NCBI GenBank assembly: GCA_025996815.1
Contig: BNTT01000065.1
Span: forward strand, 1-15,316
From: Bacteroidia bacterium
GTDB taxonomy: Bacteria > Bacteroidota > Bacteroidia > Bacteroidales > Azobacteroidaceae
Length of the DNA stretch: 15,316 bases
Reading direction: 5' to 3'
Shown here: positions 1 through 7,900 of the stretch, piece after piece
How positions within the stretch are numbered: position 1 is the first letter of the stretch
Layout of the letters: the number at the start of each line of letters is the position of its first letter
The notes under the pieces: model-generated
What the model saw: only the letters and a program-made list of their open reading frames with translations
Database searches by the model: none
Told to the model about the DNA's origin: nothing
Program-made: the position numbers and the translations under genes

Positions 1-2581
1 CGTCAGAAGTCCAATAGTTATCGTTTTGTAAATTTTCAATTGTACTTTTTCTATTGTAGATGTTCTTCAGTTCACTTCCGGTTGGTAAACGCCAAGTAGT
101 ATAACCTCCGTCAGTAGAATTTTTGCATGCGTTTGCGGCATCGGTGCGGCTCATTTTACCAAGGTCTGTCGTTTGCACTGCTACCGCACCTGCAAGAGGA
201 GTCGTTGTAATAAAACTGTTTTCTGCTCCATAGGCTACACCTTTGGCATTGATAGCATAAGCACGCACATAGTACATTGTGCCTGCGTCCAAACCTATAA
301 TTTCTTTGTTGAATGTTCCTGCTTCATCCGCTGTTAGAGCAGTTTTATTGAGTTCTATGATTGGGTTTGGTGTTGTCGAATAGGTTATTCCGCACTCACT
401 GTAAACGGGGTATCCTTCATAAGCGATTAATCCGCCCATTGTTGCACTATTATTGTTAACGTTGCTGAATGAGGTAACCACCGCCGGCGGCAGTAGGTTT
501 AGATCCAATACCACTTCATTGCCATACGCCGTCCATTTATCATTTCCGGCATAAGCCCGTGCATAATAGATGCTACCTGCTGCTAATCCGCTGATAGTTG
601 CCGTTTTTCTGCCAACACCTGTCCCTTGTATTGGAATATTATCGCCGGTTATATCGGTTATATTTGGGTCTTTCGATGTAGAATAATAGCATATTCCGCG
701 GTTAGTATATGGAGGAACGCCAACATCCACAATATTCAATTCTACGTCCAATGTGGTATAAGTAATTTCTGTGGGCACATGCGTGGAAAGAATAGCCCGT
801 TTGGGGGTGATAAAAGTTACTTCGTTGCCATATATAGTTGTATCCGGTGTCATGGCATAAGTTCTTACATAATAGGGAATGCCTTCGGATAAATTGGTGA
901 TTTCTAAACGATATGTTTCTGTTGTTACTGCTTTCCCATTGACAGTGGTTGGATGGGGAGTGGTTGCATAACAAAATCCCCGCTCGGTATAGGCAGGATT
1001 GCCATCTTTTACAACCGACCCCGTGAGCGTTGCCGAAGTAAAGGTAAAGTTCTCTACACCATGTGTCGTAAGTTCCGGCAGTTCGGCTTTTGTTGTAAAC
1101 ACTATTTCTTCGCTATATTTCAAATTGTCGCCGTTGGTGATATAGGCACAAACATGGTAAGTTGTTTTTGGGCTTAGTTGTGTAGCGGTATAGCTATACA
1201 GCATTTCTTTGCCTTGCACCGGCTTTTTATTACTATCGTCAGGGTTGGAAGTTATGAAATATACAAAACCACGCTCAGTGTATGCCGGTGTTCCAGTGTT
1301 AGTAATTGCTGCGGAAAAGGTTGCAGTGCGGCTTGTGGCAGTAACACTTGGCATACCGACAGCGGGTGGAGTGGAGGTCGTAGTAAATTCAATTACCTTG
1401 TTGCCCCAATAATAGTGTTTTGCCGCTGCATTGTAGGCGTATGCTATTGCCCAGTAGTGTGTATTAGCTTTTAGGTTTAAGTCAACGCTGTAACTGGAGC
1501 CATTAACCTCCGCCTTTTGTCGGGTATCGTTGTCGTCCGGATGTGGATTGGTGGAGGAGTAGATGACACCTACTTCGTAGCCATTCTGCTTTATATCCAA
1601 ATTTAAAATTTCGCACGGTATGTTGACATAGGTGGGCTGCACGCTTATTTTTTCTTCCTGTATGACAAGATTTGCCAAGTTTACGCCGTTCCCTGTTTCG
1701 GTGACGGTAAGTAGCAATTTGTCGTAAGAATTACCGGTAGTTGAAGCCACCGTAATTGCCGCATAGTTGTATTTACGGTTGATGTCTATTTTGCTCCGGT
1801 CAATTTCAACGATTATCGTTCTTTCGCCTTTTCCGGTCTTCGGTTCAATGGATTTGAGCCAAGTGCGGTTGTTGTCGGGTTTTATTTCCCATTCCAAGTC
1901 GTTGTTGCCACCGGTCAGGACACCGAAAGCCGTGATGTTGGAGGCTGTGATGGCACCCATATCAATGTAGGGCACATCAAAGGTGATGGCACCCTTATAG
2001 GCATTTATCGGATACTCATTATTGCCGCCGTTTGGAACCGATACTTGTATGTTGTCCAGCTTGATAAACCCTTTGGCGTATATGGATAACTCATAATTGC
2101 CATAATCAATGTTATCGAATTGAAAATTTCCATTCTTGTCGGTTGCTTTATACTGCTTCCCGGAATTTTCTGAGAATAGCACGATGTAGGCACCCTCAAA
2201 TTTTTGTGGACTGTCGGCGACTATCGTGCCCTTAATTTCTCCTATTGTCGGCGGTTTCTGTGTCAGCATCAGATTGCATTGTTGCACCTTTTTTGAAAAT
2301 TCCACTTGTATTGTCGTGTCGCGGAACCCATCTTTACGCGCATGGATAATATACGAACCAACTTTTAAGCTGTCAAAAACATAATAGCCAACTTCATTGG
2401 TCATTGTGCTTTCAGTGGTTTCAGAGAGTGTCACAAAAACGTTGTCAAGTGGGTTTTTGCCATCCGTGATAGTCCCCTCCAATTTGCCCAATGTTTCACG
2501 CGGCTTGGATTCTTCTGTGCAGGAGCACATTACTACCGACAAAATAGCAACCAAAATAATCAATGCATTTAAATGTTTCAT
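1..2581 (-). CDS. Large multidomain surface lipoprotein with FN3-like repeats and a DUF1566-like end (partial, runs off the left edge)
   Basis: The minus-strand frame is open from the ATG at 2581 to the window edge, about 860 codons, so the C-terminus is missing. The N-terminus is a signal peptide with a lipobox around MCSC (Cys21), so it is probably anchored in the outer membrane. Next come two carboxypeptidase-regulatory-like domains (about residues 35-105 and 115-195, with GYYVFDSLKVGSY and GNFQFDNIDYGNY), a BACON-like domain (about 198-295), and about five FN3-like units of roughly 95 residues (about 320-795). Those units repeat 'PAYTERGFxY' and 'YYVRAYA...YGxE' patterns. The last visible part, after about residue 800, reads GGYTTWRLPTGSELKNIYN then YWTSD, as in DUF1566/Lcl C-terminal domains. 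The gene starts 5 bases after the stop of its upstream neighbour, so the two are one operon. Its role is unknown; adhesion or glycan binding at the cell surface is an inference. Confidence 0.88.
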   Translation of the reverse strand, partial: MKHLNALIILVAILSVVMCSCTEESKPRETLGKLEGTITDGKNPLDNVFVTLSETTESTMTNEVGYYVFDSLKVGSYIIHARKDGFRDTTIQVEFSKKVQQCNLMLTQKPPTIGEIKGTIVADSPQKFEGAYIVLFSENSGKQYKATDKNGNFQFDNIDYGNYELSIYAKGFIKLDNIQVSVPNGGNNEYPINAYKGAITFDVPYIDMGAITASNITAFGVLTGGNNDLEWEIKPDNNRTWLKSIEPKTGKGERTIIVEIDRSKIDINRKYNYAAITVASTTGNSYDKLLLTVTETGNGVNLANLVIQEEKISVQPTYVNIPCEILNLDIKQNGYEVGVIYSSTNPHPDDNDTRQKAEVNGSSYSVDLNLKANTHYWAIAYAYNAAAKHYYWGNKVIEFTTTSTPPAVGMPSVTATSRTATFSAAITNTGTPAYTERGFVYFITSNPDDSNKKPVQGKEMLYSYTATQLSPKTTYHVCAYITNGDNLKYSEEIVFTTKAELPELTTHGVENFTFTSATLTGSVVKDGNPAYTERGFCYATTPHPTTVNGKAVTTETYRLEITNLSEGIPYYVRTYAMTPDTTIYGNEVTFITPKRAILSTHVPTEITYTTLDVELNIVDVGVPPYTNRGICYYSTSKDPNITDITGDNIPIQGTGVGRKTATISGLAAGSIYYARAYAGNDKWTAYGNEVVLDLNLLPPAVVTSFSNVNNNSATMGGLIAYEGYPVYSECGITYSTTPNPIIELNKTALTADEAGTFNKEIIGLDAGTMYYVRAYAINAKGVAYGAENSFITTTPLAGAVAVQTTDLGKMSRTDAANACKNSTDGGYTTWRLPTGSELKNIYNRKSTIENLQNDNYWTSD

Positions 2582-2586
2582 ATCCT

Positions 2587-3720
2587 TTAAAAATTATAGA
2601 TTAAACATATTTCATTGTATCGTGGGCTGATTATAGGTGACAGCACAAATTTTTGTCCTTTGACGCTTTTACAAAAAACAAAATTATCCAATACATTTAG
2701 CCCGTAAGAACCTGCCATCACGCCAACGCAAATCCAGAAACCATCCTGATATTTTTTTATATCCGCATCGTATCGAGCATTTTCGCTGTTCATTTCCTCC
2801 AGAAAAGGCGATGTAGCAGGTTTGTCACAAGTCGCCCACTTATATCCATATCCGGCAGCACCGATAAAGCCACCGACTGTTCCCAGTGCATAAATGCTGC
2901 CCCGCACGATGTCCCAAGGACGCTCTGTTTGAAATTGTTTGATGCCAAGCGGCGTGAGAATGCTCTGTTTTTTGTAGAGCGGCTCACCGTGGTATAGCAC
3001 CGGGCTATTGGGCACCAACGTCACCATGATTTCCCCTTCCCGTATGCTATCTCTAAAAGAAATAGATGGTTTCCCCGGTATGAAATCGGCTGTTGCTGTC
3101 GCTTGTCTGCTCTTTACCTTATCGGTGCGCACAATGCCGGCATCGGCATAAATTACCGAAGTTACCAGCGACAGGTTGTGGTAATGCTTCTCGATATTGT
3201 TTTCGATGGTTTCTTCTATCAATTTTGCCCCCCTTTTGTCCTTTTTCAAGCGGGTTTTCGCACGCGCCCCCTCCACAAGTGATTCTTTGTGCACGCTCAA
3301 CAATCCAACACTATCACCTTTTATATCGCTTTGTTTCAAAACCACATCAATTATTTCAGGTAATTTGGGGTTGAGACTCGTGTTGTCGCTTGCCTCTTTT
3401 CGGCTATAAGATGGCAAATTCTCAATCATCGTCTTAGAAATAATTGCAGTATCATCAAGATGTTGAAAAACAATACTTCGCGGAACAAAAATGTCTACTA
3501 TCTCCCCCTTTTTATCAGCCGCAACAATGCAACCAACCTCTACGGAACCCTTATGCATAGGAAATACCGGTTGATAGTAATCCGATTGCGCCAAACATGC
3601 AAACAGCATCGGACATAATAGCAAACAAATGGCTGTTTTTAGAAAAAATGCTTTAAAATTGCGTTGTAACTTACTGATAATCAATAAGTTGGGGGGGGGG
3701 GAGGGGGGTAAATTTCTCAT
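2587..3720 (-). CDS. Exported or membrane-associated protein of unknown family, first gene of the operon
   Basis: The product is 377 residues if the ATG at 3720 is used. An ATG at 3759 would start inside a dispersed hairpin repeat and seems unlikely. A TTG at 3684 would give a more normal signal peptide (KAFFLKTAICLLLCPMLFAC) without the proline run encoded by the poly-C tract. The mature region is a charged domain of mixed character. It is followed near the C-terminus by two hydrophobic stretches (SIYALGTVGGFIGAAGYGYK and FWICVGVMAGSYGLNVLDN) and a tail that could be strands, reminiscent of DUF5683-type Bacteroidota envelope proteins. I do not recognise the family. It lies 5 bases upstream of the large lipoprotein gene and is probably translated with it. 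It may help assemble or anchor that lipoprotein, which is inference. The start codon is uncertain. Confidence 0.75.
   Translation of the reverse strand: MRNLPPSPPPNLLIISKLQRNFKAFFLKTAICLLLCPMLFACLAQSDYYQPVFPMHKGSVEVGCIVAADKKGEIVDIFVPRSIVFQHLDDTAIISKTMIENLPSYSRKEASDNTSLNPKLPEIIDVVLKQSDIKGDSVGLLSVHKESLVEGARAKTRLKKDKRGAKLIEETIENNIEKHYHNLSLVTSVIYADAGIVRTDKVKSRQATATADFIPGKPSISFRDSIREGEIMVTLVPNSPVLYHGEPLYKKQSILTPLGIKQFQTERPWDIVRGSIYALGTVGGFIGAAGYGYKWATCDKPATSPFLEEMNSENARYDADIKKYQDGFWICVGVMAGSYGLNVLDNFVFCKSVKGQKFVLSPIISPRYNEICLIYNF
3691..3708. repeat. Poly-G tract (G11-A-G6) at the start of the 2587-3720 gene
   Basis: Eleven G (3691-3701), one A, then six G (3703-3708). On the coding (minus) strand this is a C-run. 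It lies in codons 5-11 if the ATG at 3720 is the start, or in the untranslated leader if the TTG at 3684 is used. Runs of this length are prone to slippage during replication and to sequencing error. Confidence 0.9.
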
Positions 3721-3722
3721 AG

Positions 3723-3743
3723 GGGCGACCCTTGCGGTCGCCC
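3723..3743. repeat. Short GC-rich hairpin repeat (GGGCGACC/GGTCGCCC)
   Basis: A perfect 8-bp inverted repeat with a 5-base loop, in the leader of the minus-strand operon. The wording (GGGGCGACCCTTGCGGTCGCCC) is that of a dispersed extragenic palindrome. It is not followed by a T-run in either direction, so it is not called a terminator. Confidence 0.6.
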
Positions 3744-3809
3744 GCATCCAATGAGGCAAATCGGTCGCTGCTATGTGCTAACTTTTTCATCATTTTCGTT
3801 TCGCTTTAT

Positions 3810-3837
3810 GGATTTGCGGGTAAACCCACAATGACAA
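3810..3837. repeat. Dispersed palindromic repeat, copy 1
   Basis: This GGATTTGCGGGTAAACCCAC segment followed by AATGACAA matches the stretch at 15086-15114 (GGGATTACGGGTCAAGCCCG, then CAATGACAA) in the same orientation. Both copies lie upstream of minus-strand envelope operons. The centre forms a small GGGT/ACCC stem. It lies between the predicted promoter and the first gene of the operon, so it would be transcribed in the leader. Confidence 0.65.
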
Positions 3838-3846
3838 TTTTAGCGA

Positions 3847-3878
3847 CAAAGGTATGTAATTATTTTGAGATACGCAAG
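3847..3878 (-). promoter_or_regulatory. Bacteroidota-type promoter for the minus-strand envelope operon
   Basis: The minus strand reads TACCTTTG (3854-3847), a perfect TAnnTTTG -7 box. CTTG (3878-3875), 20 bases upstream, is a plausible -33 box. It would start transcription near 3840, about 120 bases before the ATG at 3720, and so drive the genes at 2587-3720 and 1-2581. Confidence 0.6.
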
Positions 3879-3916
3879 CGTTTTTGAAAAAAAATCAAAA
3901 ATAATTTTCAAATTTG

Positions 3917-3948
3917 TTTGGCGAATTGAAAAAAATGTTGTACTTTTG
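3917..3948 (+). promoter_or_regulatory. Bacteroidota-type promoter for the Rpn-family gene
   Basis: TTTG (3917-3920) and TACTTTTG (3941-3948) match the -33 TTTG and -7 TAnnTTTG boxes with the usual 20-base spacer. Transcription would start around 3953, giving a leader of about 50 bases before the ATG at 4005. It is divergent from the promoter at 3847-3878, about 40 bases away. Confidence 0.72.
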
Positions 3949-4004
3949 CGGTGATTATTTAGTCAGAACGATTAAATATACCAAGAACTTTTATTTTTTT
4001 AATT

Positions 4005-4883
4005 ATGAGAAGAGGGTTACAGGCAACTTACATCAATCCGTTGACGGATTTTGGGTTCAAAAAATTATTTGGAACCGAACACAACAAAGAGTTGTTGATT
4101 GATTTCTTAAACGAAATCATTAAGGAAGAAGGGTGTATCACCGACATTAGCTACCTCCCAACGGAGCAGTTGGGAGCAGAAGAAGAAGACCGAAGGGCGG
4201 TGTTTGACATTTATTGCACGAATGAACGTGGCGAGCATTTCATCGTGGAGATGCAGAACGCACGGGAGCCGTATTTTGTGGAGCGAAGTCTGTTTTATGC
4301 AGCATTTCCGCTTCGCAAGCAGGCAGAGAGGGGGAATTGGAAGTTTGATTTGAAGGCTGTCTATTTTGTCGGAATACTGAATTTTGACTGTTTCGACGGC
4401 GATGATTATATAGAGCGAGCCCATTTGGTGCGCGACAAGAATGGAGAGCGGTTTACCGACAAGTTGAATTTCGTGTATGTGATTTTGCCGAAATTCAAAA
4501 AGACGATTGAACAATTAGAGACGAACGCCGACCGTTGGCTATATTGTCTAAAAAACATGGCGACGTTGGCTTCGCGACCGGCTGAAGTGCAGGGTAGAGT
4601 GTTTGAGATGCTGTTTAGAGCGGCAAAGATTGATAAATTGACAAAAGAAGATATGGAAACTTACAAAAGAAGTGTTTTAGAATACGCAGATGTGCGCCGA
4701 TGCACCGATTTTGCTCATGAGCAAGGATTTGAAAAAGGCGTGGAAAAAGGCGTGCAGCAAGGCATTTATGAAATAGCCCAGAAATGCGTTCAGGAAGGGA
4801 TGTCTTTTGATTTGATTGTGAGATTGACCGGGCTTTCTGCGGAGGAAATCAGGGATATTGATGCTCTTAAAGCCTTCGGTTAA
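4005..4883 (+). CDS. Rpn/PDDEXK_2-family protein (recombination-promoting nuclease / putative transposase)
   Basis: The 292-residue protein opens with the family signature INPLTDFGFKKLFGTE (residues 10-25). It has the PD-(D/E)XK-type core: Asp68 in VFDIYC, then Glu82 and Gln84 in FIVEMQNA (an E-x-Q variant). The C-terminus has a GFEKGVEKGVQQG repeat (about 243-255) and a helical end, both usual in this family, and the length is normal. Members are DNA endonucleases linked to RecA-independent recombination. Many are annotated as PD-(D/E)XK transposases, but no terminal inverted repeats were seen here. The gene has its own strong promoter. The GH gene follows 35 bases downstream without a visible terminator, so read-through is likely. 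The start at 4005 agrees with family alignments as I remember them; the leader has no Shine-Dalgarno sequence. Confidence 0.92.
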   Translation: MRRGLQATYINPLTDFGFKKLFGTEHNKELLIDFLNEIIKEEGCITDISYLPTEQLGAEEEDRRAVFDIYCTNERGEHFIVEMQNAREPYFVERSLFYAAFPLRKQAERGNWKFDLKAVYFVGILNFDCFDGDDYIERAHLVRDKNGERFTDKLNFVYVILPKFKKTIEQLETNADRWLYCLKNMATLASRPAEVQGRVFEMLFRAAKIDKLTKEDMETYKRSVLEYADVRRCTDFAHEQGFEKGVEKGVQQGIYEIAQKCVQEGMSFDLIVRLTGLSAEEIRDIDALKAFG

Positions 4884-4918
4884 TCATAAATAAACTTCAT
4901 ATAATAGTGAAAAAAGTC

Positions 4919-7900
4919 ATGAAAACAATTCAAAAAAATCTGATGGCTGCCTTATTTGCAGCATCACTGAGTTTTAATTTCGGGTCGCTCTCCGTTTTGC
5001 AGGCGCAGACACAGTTTTTGCCGACAAATTACGACGAGCCGTACCGCGGACAGTTTCATTTCAGTCAGCAATCGGGCTGGATGAACGATGTCAATGGGGT
5101 TTGGTATTTAGACGGTGTCTATCACCTTACCTATCAGTCCTATCCTTACAGTTTGGACGGCAATCCCAAATATTGGGGGCACGCCACCAGCACGGATTTG
5201 GTGCATTGGACACAACAGCCCACCATTCTTGACCCCGACATCAATGTGCCCGGAGCCTGCTGGTCTGGCTCTACGGTGATTGATTTCGATAACACATCGG
5301 GGTTCGGGACAAAGGAAAACCCTCCTTTGGTGACCATCTACACGGCAACATCCAAAGGCACCTGCCTTGCATACAGTCTGGATAAAGGCTTTACATGGCT
5401 GCCCTATGCCGGTAATCCGGTGAATGTGGCAGGACCAAACGAGCAAACGCGCGACCCGCACGTGTTTTGGTACGAGCCGACCAGGAGATGGGTTTGCGTG
5501 ATTTTTGAAGACGGATTCACCTTTTACAACTCGCCCGACCTCAAAACATGGACGAAGACAAGCAGTTTTGGCAACGGCTGGGGCTGGGAATGCCCCGATA
5601 TGTTTGAATTGGCGGTGGACGGCGGCGCGGCTAAAAAATTTGTGCTGCTAAGGGCAGACGGTCAATATTATGTAGGCGATTTTGACGGCAGCACGTTCAC
5701 TCCGGATGCCGGAGGTCCGCACCTGATGACTTACAACGAAGGTTTCGGAGGTGGCTTTTACGCCTCACAAACTTTTTTTCAAAAGAATTTTCCCAAGGGC
5801 AAAACAGTGCAAATGGCATGGATGCTGGGCTTGGAAACCGGAAGCACTGCCCCCTGGACGCACAACGCCACTTTCCCCGTGGAAGTGAAGCTAAAAACCT
5901 TCCCCGAAGGCATCCGGGTAACGCGAAATCCGGTTGAGGAAATCCAAACGCTCTACGAATCAATGGACGTCTGGCGCAACAAGACATTGCGGGCAGGACA
6001 AAACCTGTTCGCAGGCAAATCCTCAAAAACTTTCGACCTGGAGGTGGTGCTGAATGTGGCAAAAACAAAGGCAAGTGAGGTAACATTCCAATTTGCCAAC
6101 AGGCAAATCAAGTACAACCTTGCGGACAACACGCTGCTCGGCAAACCGCTCAAGCCGGTTAAAAATCAGGTGAAAATAAGATTTTTGGTAGATTGGGGCG
6201 AATTGGAGATTTTCGGAAATGACGGTGCTTTTTCGTGGACTGAAAACTTCAAATTTACGCCCTCTGACCGTTCTATTTCAATGAGCGCAAACGGCGACAT
6301 AACCATTGTGTCGGCGCGGCTGAGTAATCTGAAGCGGATTTGGGAAGTCAAAACAACTGAAATCAACGACCTCCGCGTAGAATATCTGAAAAATCCGGTG
6401 GGAATAGACGTCCCACACCCTCGTTTCAGTTGGAAAATGAAATCCAATGAACGCGGAGCCGCGCAAACGGCTTATGAAATCGTCGTTTCTTCCAACCCAT
6501 CCGGCAAAGATGTGGTTTGGACTTCCGGGCAGGTTGCCTCCGACAAGTCGGTGCACATTCCTTACGGAGGGGCTGCTCTGTCGCCCACCACCCGCTATTA
6601 TTGGACGGTGAATGTGTGGAATCAGCAGAATGAGAAACTCACCTCATCGGAGCCGGCTTTTTTTGAAACCGGCTTGATGGATTCCGGCTGGAGCAACGCC
6701 CAATGGCTTAAATATCCCGAACTGCCTGTCGATGGCATTCCTCAGTTTCGCACGGAGTTTACGCTGAACAAAGCCATCCGCAAGGCAAGGATTTACTCGT
6801 CCGCGTTGGGAGTCTATGACCTGTTTATCAATGGCAAGCGGGTAGGCACTCCCGTTCGCGGCAAGGTTATCTACGATGAATTAAAACCGGGCAGCACCGA
6901 TTTTCACAAGACTGTATTTTACACCACCTATGACGTAACCGATTGGGTGAAGCAAGGCGCGAATGCCCTCGGCGCGCAGGTATCCTCCGGCTGGTGGAAC
7001 GGCGACATCGCTCACGGGGAATTTGGAAACGGGGCATTGGGTTTTATTGCCAAATTGGTGGTGGAGTATGCCGACGGGACTTCGACAGTGGTGGTTACAG
7101 ACCCCAAAACGTGGAAGACTTCCACCGACAGTCCCGTCAGAATGGGTGACATCTATCACGGCGAAACCTACGATGCACGCAAAGAAAGCAATTGGGCAAG
7201 TGCCGGATTTGACGACTTAACATGGCTACCAGCCGCTATAAACACCGACTTCAAAGGTGCCATCAAAGCGTTCACAGCACCTCCCGTTCAAGTGCGACCG
7301 GAGTTGGAAAGAAAGCCGGTGAGCATTACCAAATATGACGGCGTGAAAGCCACTGCCACTGCTCACGGGATGGTTAATGTGACGGAAACGAAAAACGGAC
7401 CGGCGGCAATGAAACTGCGCAAAGGCGAAACCTTAGTCTATGATTTCGGTCAAAATATGGTCGGCTGGGTACATTTCAAGGTGAAAGGGGCTGCCGGCAG
7501 TGCCCTGAAAATCCGCTTCGCCGAAATGCTCAATGACGACGGTGATGCTGCCCGAGGCAACGACGGACCGGGCGGAAGCCTCTACAGAATAAGCCTGCGC
7601 AGTGCCAAAACCACCCTTCAATACACCCTGAAAGGGGAGGCGAAGGGCGAAGAATTTCATCCCTCCACCACTTTCTTTGGCTTCCGCTACTGCGATGTGA
7701 CCGCCACACAAGACGTGGAAATCGAATCGTTGGTAGGGCAAGTCGTCGGAACGGTGGCACAAGAAGGCTCATCGTTTTCAACGAGCGATGCCTCTGTGAA
7801 CCGGCTCTACAGCAATGTGATGTGGGGGCAGAGGGGTAACTTTCTGAGTGTCCCCACCGACTGCCCGCAGCGCGATGAGCGGCTCGGATGGACGGGCGAC

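Noticed and set aside
626..1474. Several plus-strand open frames (626-892, 953-1177, 1178-1474) opposite the large lipoprotein
   Set aside because: They are antisense to a continuous minus-strand frame with clear domain patterns; their own translations look low-complexity or random.
3723..3743. GC-rich hairpin as a terminator
   Set aside because: No T-run follows on either strand, and it lies between a promoter and its gene; it fits a dispersed palindrome better.
3720..3759. ATG at 3759 as start of the 2587-3720 gene
   Set aside because: The extra residues are encoded by the palindromic repeat and push the signal peptide about 40 residues from the N-terminus.
3691..3837. Possible CRISPR or array-like repeats
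   Set aside because: The repeats are single palindromes and homopolymers; there are no regularly spaced repeats with unique spacers anywhere in the window.
3914..4102. Plus-strand 62-codon frame starting before the Rpn gene
   Set aside because: It begins inside the predicted promoter and overlaps the Rpn gene start in another frame.
4107..4514. 135-codon minus-strand frame inside the Rpn gene
   Set aside because: Antisense shadow of a well-supported nuclease gene; no recognisable domain.
4005..4883. A complete insertion sequence around the Rpn-family gene
   Set aside because: No terminal inverted repeats or target duplications were found near 3950-4005 or 4883-4919.
4907..4918. GTG at 4907 as start of the GH32-GH78 gene
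   Set aside because: Possible, but the ATG at 4919 gives a typical signal peptide and ATG is favoured; the difference is four residues.
5108..5461. 117-codon minus-strand frame inside the GH32 region, and similar ones up to 8875
   Set aside because: All are shadows of the GH32-GH78 reading frame, which has full catalytic motifs.
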